Positions 1-7,083 of a DNA stretch of 7,356 bases are shown here, piece by piece (the first letter of the stretch is position 1; each line of letters opens with the position of its first letter). The position numbers and the translations under genes were made by a program. Source of the stretch: JBGPBY01 sp041481485 (GTDB lineage: Bacteria; Acidobacteriota; Terriglobia; 20CM-2-55-15); NCBI GenBank assembly GCA_041481485.1, contig JBGPBY010000372.1, positions 1-7,356 of the forward strand, in the 5' to 3' direction. The notes beneath the pieces are model-generated. The model searched no databases. It was not told the DNA's origin and saw only the letters and a list, made by a program, of their open reading frames with translations.

Positions 1-2299
1 CCTCGGCGATGATGGGAACGAACGGAGCAAACACGCGCAACAACACAGACAGGGTTGTGCGGAGCGTCGCAAGCGCGGATGCTCTTCCATCGTTATCCAC
101 CTCGTCTCGGGTCCGTTGCTTCACTAGTTCGAGGTAGTTATCTGTGAATGCACTCCAGAAGAAGGACTCCGCATCCTCCAGCACGCGAGAAAACTCGAAG
201 CCCTCAAAGTTCGTTGTCGTGCGATCGATCAGTTCCCGAAGTTCTGCAATAAACGCCAGGTCCAGCTCATGCGTGATCGCCCCGGTAGGACCTTTCTGCG
301 ACAAGACGAATTTCCCGGCGTTATAGATTTTGGTGACAAGCCGCTTCCCAATCTTGATGACCTGTTCATCAAAGGCGGTATCGGTCCCAAGCCGGGCACG
401 TCCGGCCCAGTAGCGAACTGCGTCCGATCCGTATTCATCCAGCAAATGCAAGGGAGTCACGGCGTTGCCCCGGCTTTTGCTCATCTTCTTGCGATCGGGA
501 TCCAGAATCCAGCCGCTGAGGACCACGTTGTGCCACGGCACATCGCCCAGGTGCAGCATCGCCTTTGCGATGGTATAGAACGCCCATGTCCGTATGATTT
601 CGTGGCTCTGAGGCCGAATGTCCATCGGGAAGATCCCGCTCATTCGATCGTCCTCAGCTCCCCAGCGTGCGGCGATCTGCGGGGTCAGCGACGAGGTGAA
701 CCAGGTATCGAACACGTCTGGTTCGCCGGCAAATCCATCAGCCCGGTTTCGCTGCGATTCATCATAGCCGCGCGGAACGTCGCTCATCGGATCAACTGGC
801 AATTCTTTTTCGTTTGGAAGAATCGGCGAATCGTATCTTCGATTCCCGTCGGAATCCAGGGAATACCATACCGGAAAGGGAACACCAAAGTAGCGCTGAC
901 GGCTGATGCACCAATCCAGTTGCAGGTTCTCAGTCCAGTTTTCATAGCGCTTCCGGGCATACTCCGGGCGCCATTGGATGCGCCTCCCCATATCGATCAA
1001 TCGTTGCTTCTTATCCAGCAGCCGCACAAACCATTGGCGGCTTGTGAAGTACTCTAGCGGGCTGTCTCCCTTCTCGTAGAATCGTACGGAGTGTTGAACC
1101 GCTTTGGGTTCGGCTCTCAGCGGAGTACGGGTGCCGAATGCTGCATTCTGCGGATTCTTGAGCTGCTCGACCACAATGCGGCGGGCGGCGCCGACGCGTT
1201 TGCCGACAAGTTCTGAATAATTGCGGTTGGCAAGGGCGGGATCAAGGCTTTCCCACCCCGAGATTCCGAAGGTCTGGGAAGTGATGCGGCCATCACGTCC
1301 TAACACTTGCCGAAGAGCGAGACGCTGTTCGCGCCACCATTGGACGTCCGTTTGGTCTCCAAAGGTACAAACCATGAGGATGCCGGTACCCTTTTCAGGA
1401 TCGGCAATCGGACTGGAAAAAATCGGCACCGGCGCTTTGAAAACCGGCGTGACAGCACGTCTGCCAAACAAGGCCCTATACCGGGAATCGTCCGGGTGCG
1501 CAGCCACACCGACGCAAGCGGCCAACAATTCCGGCCGCGTCGTCGAGATGATAAAACTACTTCCGTCTTCAGTCCCAAATTCTATGTCGTGATAGGCGCC
1601 GGCGCATTCCCGATCCTCCACCTCTGCCTGTGCGACAGCCGTCTGGAAATCAATGTCCCACATGACCGGCGCCTCAACCTGGTAGATGTGCCCCTTGTTG
1701 TGTAGATCGAGAAAGCTGCGTTGCGCAACGGCTCGTGATAAAGAAGAGATGGTCGCGTATTCTTCCCGCCAGTCTACCGAAAGACCGAGACGCGTGAAGA
1801 GATTCTTGAATGCCTGCTCATCCTGGGCCGTCACACGATGGCAAAGATTAATGAAGTTCTGCCGGGAAATGACGGTTGGTTCCGGCAGTTCCGACGCCTT
1901 GATGCTGTCCAGGACCGGCATGATCACCAGGTCCGGCTTATAAGGCACAAAGGGATCAGCCCGTACGTTGTAGATATTCTGAACGCGTCTCTCAGTGGGC
2001 AGCCCATTATCATCCCAGCCCATCGGATAGAAAATGTTCTGGCCGCACATTCGGCGGTATCGGACGATGAGGTCCTGATGTGTGTACGAGAAGACATGGC
2101 CAACGTGTAGGGATCCACTGACAGTGGGCGGCGGCGTGTCCACAACAAATGTTTCGTCGCGGCGTTTCGTGCTGTCCCACTTGTGAAGATTCCACAATTC
2201 CCATTGAGCATGCCACCGCGCTTCGGCCGCAAGCGCGTCAAACCGCTTCGGCAGAGCATCGACGTCGATTGCACGAACCAACTTGCCGCCTCCTGTCAT
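1..2299 (-). CDS. valS: Valyl-tRNA synthetase, C-terminus cut by window edge
   Basis: Class I aminoacyl-tRNA synthetase that charges tRNA-Val with valine in the cytoplasm. The frame is open without a stop from the ATG at 2299 to the window edge, giving 766 visible codons. The last part of the tRNA-binding C-terminus is missing, perhaps 50-110 residues judging from family length. Visible motifs are the HIGH-type HVGH at residues 65-68, GWDDNGLPTERRVQN at 94-108, the editing-domain signature TTRPE at 253-257 and CTFGD at 311-315, WCISRQR at 463-469, FDTWF at 530-534 and KMSKS at 605-609. The DDNGLPTERRVQN and CTFGD forms belong to the archaeal/actinobacterial-style ValS subfamily rather than the E. 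coli type. The start is supported by a purine-rich ribosome site (GGGAG) about 10 nt upstream and by alignment of the N-terminal helix before TPPPTVSGSLHVGH. The gene sits 65 nt downstream of a T-box terminator whose specifier codon is valine, which confirms the identity independently. Confidence 0.97.
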   Translation of the reverse strand, partial: MTGGGKLVRAIDVDALPKRFDALAAEARWHAQWELWNLHKWDSTKRRDETFVVDTPPPTVSGSLHVGHVFSYTHQDLIVRYRRMCGQNIFYPMGWDDNGLPTERRVQNIYNVRADPFVPYKPDLVIMPVLDSIKASELPEPTVISRQNFINLCHRVTAQDEQAFKNLFTRLGLSVDWREEYATISSLSRAVAQRSFLDLHNKGHIYQVEAPVMWDIDFQTAVAQAEVEDRECAGAYHDIEFGTEDGSSFIISTTRPELLAACVGVAAHPDDSRYRALFGRRAVTPVFKAPVPIFSSPIADPEKGTGILMVCTFGDQTDVQWWREQRLALRQVLGRDGRITSQTFGISGWESLDPALANRNYSELVGKRVGAARRIVVEQLKNPQNAAFGTRTPLRAEPKAVQHSVRFYEKGDSPLEYFTSRQWFVRLLDKKQRLIDMGRRIQWRPEYARKRYENWTENLQLDWCISRQRYFGVPFPVWYSLDSDGNRRYDSPILPNEKELPVDPMSDVPRGYDESQRNRADGFAGEPDVFDTWFTSSLTPQIAARWGAEDDRMSGIFPMDIRPQSHEIIRTWAFYTIAKAMLHLGDVPWHNVVLSGWILDPDRKKMSKSRGNAVTPLHLLDEYGSDAVRYWAGRARLGTDTAFDEQVIKIGKRLVTKIYNAGKFVLSQKGPTGAITHELDLAFIAELRELIDRTTTNFEGFEFSRVLEDAESFFWSAFTDNYLELVKQRTRDEVDNDGRASALATLRTTLSVLLRVFAPFVPIIAE

Positions 2300-2364
2300 C
2301 CTGCTCCCTCCCCCAACACTCCGGCATAGGCAATAGTTGCCATCCCCGAGCGGAAAATGCCCCC

Positions 2365-2400
2365 AAAATAAAAAGCCCCGTCCTTCAAAGGACGAGGCTT
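2365..2400 (-). terminator. Rho-independent terminator of the valS T-box
   Basis: A 12-bp stem (arms 2400-2389 and 2384-2373, one G-U pair) closes on a TTGA tetraloop and is followed by TTTTTATTTT. It overlaps the 3' strands of the antiterminator, so it forms when tRNA-Val is charged and stops transcription 65 nt before the valS start. Confidence 0.95.
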
Positions 2401-2640
2401 CATGTGGACCCCGCGGTGCCACCTTTGTTGTTCCGGCGCAGCTTACTTATTGTCCGAAACCACTCTTAACCCAATATCGGTGGTTAGCCGTCCCTCCTTA
2501 CGCGCTTGCTATCAAGTTCAGGAGGGCCGCTCCAGGGCGACTTCCCACGCGGTCCAGGCACCGGATCCCACCATCCCGGCTCTCTATTGCCGTCCAGCCG
2601 CGGTACTACTCCCCATCGCAGCGTTCAATCGAATATCCGC
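2365..2640 (-). promoter_or_regulatory. T-box riboswitch leader, valine specifier, controls valS
   Basis: Class I transcriptional T-box that senses the charging state of tRNA. Reading the minus strand, Stem I shows the AGTA element near 2610-2607. Its lower helix pairs CGCGG (about 2602-2598) with CCGCG (2552-2548). An AG-rich distal bulge (AATAGAGAG, 2588-2580) is closed by GGCA/TGCC, and an apical hairpin pairs CCGG(G)AT with ATCCGG around a GGTGGG loop. The specifier loop reads GAA-GTC-GCC with GTC (Val) at 2541-2539. Stem III pairs AACCAC (2485-2480) with GTGGTT (2463-2458). The antiterminator is AAAGG (2426-2422), a 7-nt bulge TGGCACC (2421-2415) and GCGGGG (2414-2409), closed by CCTCGT (2397-2392) and CCTTT (2391-2387). 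The last two strands are shared with the terminator, so the structures are mutually exclusive. Known for the family: uncharged tRNA pairs through its NCCA end with UGGN and blocks termination. Oddity: N is C here, whereas tRNA-Val usually has A73. Confidence 0.95.
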
Positions 2641-2644
2641 GTCG

Positions 2645-2674
2645 AACGTAACACGCCATCACAAAATCGGTCAA
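2645..2674 (-). promoter_or_regulatory. Candidate sigma70-type promoter for the valS leader
   Basis: On the minus strand a -35 box TTGACC (2674-2669) is followed after 17 nt by TTACGT (2651-2646). Alternatively, after 18 nt it is followed by TACGTT preceded by an extended-minus-10 TG. The -10 is weak by E. coli standards, but the position is right: initiation near 2640 would start the transcript about 30 nt before the T-box AGTA element. The left end of the palindromic element lies 15 bp upstream of the -35. This is an inference from motif and location only. Confidence 0.5.
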
Positions 2675-2681
2675 CTCAGCA

Positions 2682-2689
2682 CTCCATCT
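2682..2689. repeat. Target-site duplication, left copy
   Basis: CTCCATCT abuts the outer end of the left arm of the palindromic element and is identical to 2803-2810. Removing the element plus one copy (121 bp) would restore an intergenic gap of about 54 bp between the DUF3857 stop and the valS -35 box. Confidence 0.85.
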
Positions 2690-2802
2690 GGTAGTGTCTC
2701 AGTTTGAATTCCGCTGTAAGCGCGGGTTATGAAGTTGGGAATCGCATTCATTCACAACTTCATAACCCGCGCTTACAGCGGAATTCAAACTGAGACACTA
2801 CC
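2690..2802. mobile_element. 113-bp palindromic MITE-like insertion
   Basis: A perfect 48-bp inverted repeat (2690-2737 and 2755-2802) begins GGTAGTGTCTCAG at both ends. After one G/A mismatch there are 4 further pairs (2739-2742 with 2750-2753), leaving a 7-nt loop at 2743-2749. It is flanked directly by identical 8-bp copies of CTCCATCT, which fits a target-site duplication. There is no coding capacity, so it must have been mobilised in trans by a transposase that recognises these ends. Families that start with GG and duplicate 8 bp include IS6, ISL3 and IS1595, but the sequence alone does not let me choose. In RNA it would fold into a very stable hairpin and might also end or protect the 3' end of the upstream DUF3857 transcript, although no U-run follows on the minus strand. 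Confidence 0.85.
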
Positions 2803-2810
2803 CTCCATCT
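2803..2810. repeat. Target-site duplication, right copy
   Basis: CTCCATCT abuts the right arm of the palindromic element and is an exact copy of 2682-2689. No mismatch separates the two copies, which suggests a fairly recent insertion. Confidence 0.85.
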
Positions 2811-2849
2811 CATGCGGCACGTCGGGAAGAATCTACTTACAGCCGGATT

Positions 2850-4847
2850 TCACTTGCGGGCGAGAACAATGGCGGATTGTTCATAAATGCGAACACGAGC
2901 AAAAAAGTTTTTTGCTTCGGCGTACTTGTCGGGAGGAATCGTGAACGTTTGAAGCACCATGGTCCGGACTATGGAAACACCGCCGGTTTCGCGCGTGACC
3001 GTTGCGTTGTAACTGGCATAAAGCGTATTGATCCGAAGCGGAGCAGAAATTTCGTCCAGGTCGAAGCCTTCCGGAAACTTGATGTGAGTGGATTCGACGA
3101 CAGTGCTTCCCTTCAGCAGCACTGGATATTTTCGCGTCGCCGCGTTCAGAACTGGAATCTCATCGTGCTCGAATACGAGCGCTTTGAAGACCACCAACCG
3201 GTCTTGCATACTTTGGGCAAAGCGTTCCGCAGTAAACCCCAGATCCAGACTGAAGCGTCCTTCGCGCAGATTGTCTGCCGGCTGAATCTTCGTAAACTTC
3301 GCACCGGAAGCGTCTCGCCCGGCCCATTGTTCAATCACCTTTGTAAAGTCGCTGGGCGACAGCGCCTTGTATGCGCTGCGTTTTTCCGCTGCGGCATGTC
3401 CCACCGATAGTTCCTGCACGGATGCGGAAAGTGTGCCGTTTGCCGAGAGGCTGAGTTCAATCTTACGTTCGCGTTTGTTGTGTTCTGGCGGGCTGGCGGG
3501 CAATTTCACCAGAGTTCCCCGGGGACCCGCCGCCACGAGCGCGAAGCTTCCCTGTTCGTCGACAGGAAGATCCCCCATGGATGTGTATTCGTCGGTTGGA
3601 TCAAAAATGAGCAGGCGTCCCGTTGCGGGCACATCTACAACGCTGCCGGATGTGCTTCCATCGGCCAGCTTGACTGCAATGATGCAGTGATTGAACTGAG
3701 CAGGAGATGGCCATTCCTCGCGGACAAGGGTCGAATCTCCTGAATAAACAAGAACCAGATAGGAATCGATGTGAATCGCCTTGAGCATGGCGCGCATCAG
3801 GTTTGCCTTGTCTTTGCAATCGCCGTACTGTTTGGCAAAAACCTCCGTTGCGGCATGCGGCCTGAAACCGCCAATTCCGATCTGGATGGACACATAGTGA
3901 ATGGCCTGGACGTATTGCGCGATCGCCTGAATCTTTTCCAAATCCGTGCCGGCGACGGCTGTCAATTCACGGGCTTTCTGGATGATCGCGTCGTTCGGCT
4001 CCGACTGGCGGTCGGACAGATCGGAATACCAGATGGATACATCCTGCCACTCGTCGAAGCGTTTTCCAACAGGTTGCGCCCCGGTCGAAGAGTTTCCGCC
4101 GCCGTAACTGACCGCAACGAAGGGAGCCAGAGAGGAAACGTTGGGCGCCGCAGGTTCGGGCGTAATCGGAGCCAGATCGCGCATCTCCCATGTATACGCG
4201 TTGCTGCTGACTTTTGGTTCCATGGCAGGCGCGTTGAATACCTTGCCGGCCGCCTTCCAGCCAGTTGGCAACGTCAGGGTCAGCCGCGAAGTCAGGGCAG
4301 GAATTCGCTCCTGAAACGGCCATAACATCTGGGAAAAGTATGGGCGGTCTTCACTGACAACTTCATATCCGAACACCATCCCGGCGTCTGCCTGATCGGC
4401 TGCCGTGATGGAACGTGTTCGCGATTCGCTGTAGAGCGAATCCTGTTCGGCATGATCCAAGGCATCGTCCTTGCCGAATTTCCGAACACTGCCGCCCGGC
4501 CGTATCAGCCAGGCTTTCATATCCACGATCTTGCCTTGCGAGCCCGTGTTGTACCCCTCGGCAGCGTGCGCCCAGGAAGCGCCCTGCCGTGTCAGAATGC
4601 GCACGGCATAGCTCTTGCTGGTACGGATGTGCCCATCCGGGCTTACAGTGATTATCGACTCGTCGTAGAGAACGACTGCAGGAACGTTCTTTTCGTAAGC
4701 GGGAACGGCTGCAGACTCCGCCTGTTTCAGCCATGCGGGAAGGTCATCGGCCAGGTACGGGTGCGCCGACTGTATTGAAGAGAAGCCCAGAACGAAACTG
4801 AGCATGGCGAACATGCGAATGATGTGACGAGTCATCGATCTCTTCAT
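2850..4847 (-). CDS. Secreted DUF3857/transglutaminase-like protein, intact triad
   Basis: A 665-residue protein from the ATG at 4847. Residues 1-28 look like a Sec signal peptide: basic MKRSMTRHIIR, a hydrophobic core MFAMLSFVLGF, and cleavage after SIQSA. No lipobox cysteine is seen, so a periplasmic or secreted location is expected. A DUF3857-like beta-rich domain covers about 55-215. A transglutaminase-like core follows at about 290-420 with YGDCKDKANL (Cys344), FNHCIIAV (His387) and FDPTDEY (Asp416), the full Cys-His-Asp triad. A beta-rich C-terminal domain runs to the end. The fold permits amide hydrolysis or acyl transfer, but the substrate of this family is unknown to me. The ATG is chosen because the signal peptide starts there and GGAG lies 5 nt upstream. 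The frame stays open to a TTG at 4964, which would add 39 residues, including KYRDA/KYGDA repeats, in front of the signal peptide; that is unlikely. It is probably co-transcribed with the paralogue upstream. Confidence 0.92.
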   Translation of the reverse strand: MKRSMTRHIIRMFAMLSFVLGFSSIQSAHPYLADDLPAWLKQAESAAVPAYEKNVPAVVLYDESIITVSPDGHIRTSKSYAVRILTRQGASWAHAAEGYNTGSQGKIVDMKAWLIRPGGSVRKFGKDDALDHAEQDSLYSESRTRSITAADQADAGMVFGYEVVSEDRPYFSQMLWPFQERIPALTSRLTLTLPTGWKAAGKVFNAPAMEPKVSSNAYTWEMRDLAPITPEPAAPNVSSLAPFVAVSYGGGNSSTGAQPVGKRFDEWQDVSIWYSDLSDRQSEPNDAIIQKARELTAVAGTDLEKIQAIAQYVQAIHYVSIQIGIGGFRPHAATEVFAKQYGDCKDKANLMRAMLKAIHIDSYLVLVYSGDSTLVREEWPSPAQFNHCIIAVKLADGSTSGSVVDVPATGRLLIFDPTDEYTSMGDLPVDEQGSFALVAAGPRGTLVKLPASPPEHNKRERKIELSLSANGTLSASVQELSVGHAAAEKRSAYKALSPSDFTKVIEQWAGRDASGAKFTKIQPADNLREGRFSLDLGFTAERFAQSMQDRLVVFKALVFEHDEIPVLNAATRKYPVLLKGSTVVESTHIKFPEGFDLDEISAPLRINTLYASYNATVTRETGGVSIVRTMVLQTFTIPPDKYAEAKNFFARVRIYEQSAIVLARK

Positions 4848-4948
4848 AGCGTCTCCATACTTTGCGTCTCCATACTTTGCGTCTCGATATTTTGCGTCTC
4901 GATATTTTGATGGTTGCGCCGGGTGCCGCTTGCATTCGCTGCGCTCAT
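4844..4948 (-). CDS. Possible 34-residue leader ORF made of the 15-bp repeat
   Basis: The ATG at 4948 opens a 34-codon frame beginning MSAANASGTRRNHQ, continuing with repeats of NIETQ and SMETQ, and ending at a TGA that overlaps the start codon of the downstream DUF3857 gene as ATGA. That arrangement allows translational coupling. I see no strong ribosome site before its ATG. Because the repeat unit is 15 bp, every frame across it is open and repetitive, so the open frame carries little weight as coding evidence. It may be only a by-product of the repeat. I do not recognise the peptide. Confidence 0.2.
   Translation of the reverse strand: MSAANASGTRRNHQNIETQNIETQSMETQSMETL
4849..4908. repeat. 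Four tandem 15-bp repeats upstream of DUF3857 gene
   Basis: Read on the plus strand, two exact copies of GCGTCTCCATACTTT (4849-4863, 4864-4878) are followed by two exact copies of GCGTCTCGATATTTT (4879-4893, 4894-4908). The two variants differ at three positions. On the coding strand each unit carries GGAGACGC or CGAGACGC, so the copy nearest the gene supplies the GGAG ribosome site just before the ATG at 4847. The paired variants suggest a two-step history: substitutions between copies, then duplication. The adjoining stretch 4909-4960 holds no other recognised feature. Confidence 0.95.
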
Positions 4949-4960
4949 GCCGGACCGGAA

Positions 4961-6988
4961 TCAATTCACACCTGTGGATTGAAGCAAGGCGATTGCCTGA
5001 TCGTCCTGCTTGTATATGGCATCGAAGAAAGCTTTGAGCGTCGGATAGTCTGCGACCGGAAACAGCAATCCCTTCGTGTCCTTTCCAAAGTAGATACTGC
5101 GTTTATAGATCAATTTGCGTCCATCGGCCGTCACGCCCGTAATCGGCTCGTATCTGCCCAGAGTTCCGGCGCTGACGGGCTGCGGGTTTTGTGCGTTATC
5201 GAGTTGGTAACCCGGCGGAAGCTCGATTTCGATATTGTCTTCTTCGCTCCAGGGAAAGTGGAAGTACACCATTTGGGACCGCTCGGCTGTTGAAAACCGG
5301 GAAGCAATGCCGCGTTGGAAAAACGCAGGCTTGAAAAGCGCGCGTCTTCCGGTGCGTTGTGCATAACCGCGCACCACGGCGTGAAATGCATAGACGATTG
5401 GCTTTTCGGGGTCCGTCGCGTTTTCAATCCGAATGTCGGTCATCTCAAGGCCGCGGAAGCGATTCTTCAACGTTTGTTCCCGTTGAGCGGGTGTCATTGC
5501 ATCCACCAACTCTTTTTCGTCCTCTCCAAAATGGCCCGTCAATTCGATTCGAATGTCGCCCTCAAGCACGCCGTCGGCACCCAGCTTGAATTTTCCCGAG
5601 CGCTTTTCAACGGACTTCGCCGGATCCGAATACTGGCTGACAATCCAAACCGGTTCCTTTTCGTCGGCGATCAGAGTTTCCTCACCTTCGTACTGCCATG
5701 GCAGCATCCCAAAGGATACGTATGATTTTCCGGGACTGAAGACGCGCCATTCCCCGGCAAGCTTGACGGCGATGCCGATTGGATCGACGGAATAGTTATT
5801 GGCCAGGCTGCGATCGAAAAACATATCGGAGCGGTCCGAGGCAAATGCAACCCGGACTTCAAAACCCGCTGCCGTGGCCAGAGCGCCGAACAGCAGGTCG
5901 ATATCATGCGAGCTGCCGATGGTTCGTTTGAGTGTGTCTGCAGGAGTGACATTGTCTTTGAGCTTGCGAATCTGTTCCGGCGTCAGTTTCAGCACATCGT
6001 CGGTGTACCGGCGGATTCTTGCTCGAACGTAACTGTAGATTTTTGCCAGCTTCTCGGTGGGAACCAGTTCATTGCCTATCGCTTCGGCAGCAGCTTTCTG
6101 AATGTCGGAATTTACCTTCAAGCCGGGTTTCATCTGGGCTGCCATCGTGCGGCCGAAATTCTTCCAGAACACGTCCGGCCGGGAGTCCGCATCGGCGGAG
6201 TAGTAAACCAGCAGCCACGGCCGGATCGCATATTCCGGCGGCATTTGCGGCTCGAGTTGAAATGCTGGAATGGACTTCATGGAGGTCCCGAAAAATCCAT
6301 CCTTATCCTTGGCAAACGCCGTGGGCTGACCGTGAAATATCTGCGCGCGCATCGCAACCGCTTTGCCACTGGAGTCGACCAGAGTTTGCTGAAAGGGCTT
6401 CACGGAATAGCGAACCAGTTGCACGGGGATGTCGCGCGAAAGATCGAATCGCTCGTAATCCTGGATTCCGTTCCGGGTTTCACGCCAACGGTATTCCACA
6501 ATCGAGCCGGGTACGACGCCGGGCAGAGCGAACGATTTTGCATTCACGCGAATCCCGTTGCCTTTCAGAACGGCACGGTCGTAAATGTCTTCCTTCTTCA
6601 CTTCAACAGCGGTCCCGTCGGGTTTGACCGTACGCGCCGCAACATCGCTGATCCTGAAAGTTCGTCCGCCAAACTGTGGCGCATAGATATCCACTTTGCT
6701 TTGCGACTCGCGGCCACGATCGTTGAACACTTTAATACGCACATAGTGATCCAGGACAGTCGCTACTTCGCTGCTGTTTTCGATGTAAGCGACTCGAACC
6801 TCCCACAGGATTGCTTCCGCATCCGCGTTCCGTTCAACGAGCGGTGCACGCATCGACAATTCCGACGGGTCGATCGGACGCCATAGATCCGCGGCGCGTG
6901 TGATCATGGAAGATGAGCCCAGAAGTGCGAACGCCGACAGAACGAACAGCCGGATAAGAGGAGCGGTGCGAGCCGAGAGCAGTGCCAT
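4961..6988 (-). CDS. Secreted DUF3857 protein with degenerate transglutaminase core
   Basis: A 675-residue protein from the ATG at 6988, chosen because GAGG lies 6 nt upstream; a TTG two codons earlier is less likely. A Sec signal peptide covers about 1-32 (basic RTAPLIR, hydrophobic LFVLSAFALLG, cleavage near ITRA/ADLW). A DUF3857-like domain lies at about 55-210 and a transglutaminase-like fold at about 295-425, then a beta-rich C-terminal domain to about 640. Side-by-side reading with the downstream paralogue places Ser360 (GSSHDID) where that protein has Cys344, Pro403 (PIGIAVKL) where it has His387, and Ser418 (FSPGKSYVSFGMLP) where it has Asp416. All three catalytic positions are therefore lost while the flanking fold motifs are kept. 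It should be a non-enzymatic binding or structural protein in the periplasm. The frame is clean and long, so this is not a pseudogene. The gap to the next gene is 113 nt and an operon is likely. Confidence 0.9.
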   Translation of the reverse strand: MALLSARTAPLIRLFVLSAFALLGSSSMITRAADLWRPIDPSELSMRAPLVERNADAEAILWEVRVAYIENSSEVATVLDHYVRIKVFNDRGRESQSKVDIYAPQFGGRTFRISDVAARTVKPDGTAVEVKKEDIYDRAVLKGNGIRVNAKSFALPGVVPGSIVEYRWRETRNGIQDYERFDLSRDIPVQLVRYSVKPFQQTLVDSSGKAVAMRAQIFHGQPTAFAKDKDGFFGTSMKSIPAFQLEPQMPPEYAIRPWLLVYYSADADSRPDVFWKNFGRTMAAQMKPGLKVNSDIQKAAAEAIGNELVPTEKLAKIYSYVRARIRRYTDDVLKLTPEQIRKLKDNVTPADTLKRTIGSSHDIDLLFGALATAAGFEVRVAFASDRSDMFFDRSLANNYSVDPIGIAVKLAGEWRVFSPGKSYVSFGMLPWQYEGEETLIADEKEPVWIVSQYSDPAKSVEKRSGKFKLGADGVLEGDIRIELTGHFGEDEKELVDAMTPAQREQTLKNRFRGLEMTDIRIENATDPEKPIVYAFHAVVRGYAQRTGRRALFKPAFFQRGIASRFSTAERSQMVYFHFPWSEEDNIEIELPPGYQLDNAQNPQPVSAGTLGRYEPITGVTADGRKLIYKRSIYFGKDTKGLLFPVADYPTLKAFFDAIYKQDDQAIALLQSTGVN

Positions 6989-7051
6989 GTTCAACCTCGT
7001 ATAGAAAGATTCTTGTCAGCTATGGCTTCAGTTGCGATAAGTAGCTGCGGG

Positions 7052-7081
7052 ATTCTAAGGTCGGGGCCCTCGTAAGTGCAA
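7052..7081 (-). promoter_or_regulatory. Candidate promoter of the DUF3857 operon
   Basis: On the minus strand a good -10 TAGAAT (7057-7052) lies 18 nt after a partial -35 TTGCAC (7081-7076). Initiation near 7045 would give a leader of roughly 57 nt before the ATG at 6988. The -10 differs from consensus at one position; the -35 is poor, which would fit a promoter that needs an activator. Motif evidence only. Confidence 0.4.
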
Positions 7082-7083
7082 GT

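Noticed and set aside
269..1057. Long plus-strand open frame (262 codons) antisense to valS
   Set aside because: It lies wholly opposite conserved ValS sequence, including KMSKS and WCISRQR, and its translation has no recognisable domain. It is a shadow of the real gene.
1..2299. valS as a frameshifted pseudogene, since no complete minus-strand ORF covers it
   Set aside because: Reading the minus strand by hand from 2299 gives one uninterrupted frame to position 2 with all synthetase motifs in order; it only lacks a stop because the window ends.
2402..2707. Plus-strand open frames across the valS leader
   Set aside because: They run opposite a highly structured T-box RNA and show no protein family features.
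2690..2802. Palindrome as an ordinary intrinsic terminator
   Set aside because: The stem is far longer than a terminator, no U-run follows on either strand, and the flanking 8-bp direct repeats point to transposition. A secondary role in ending transcription is not excluded.
4849..4908. CRISPR array
   Set aside because: The 15-bp units are contiguous with no spacers, and no cas genes are nearby.
4848..4964. TTG start at 4964 for the active DUF3857 protein
   Set aside because: It would put 39 residues, mostly charged repeats, ahead of a clear Sec signal peptide. The ATG at 4847 has GGAG at a proper distance.
5906..6886. Long plus-strand open frame (326 codons)
   Set aside because: It is antisense to the upstream DUF3857 gene, which has a signal peptide, ribosome site and family motifs. 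The antisense translation has no domain signal.
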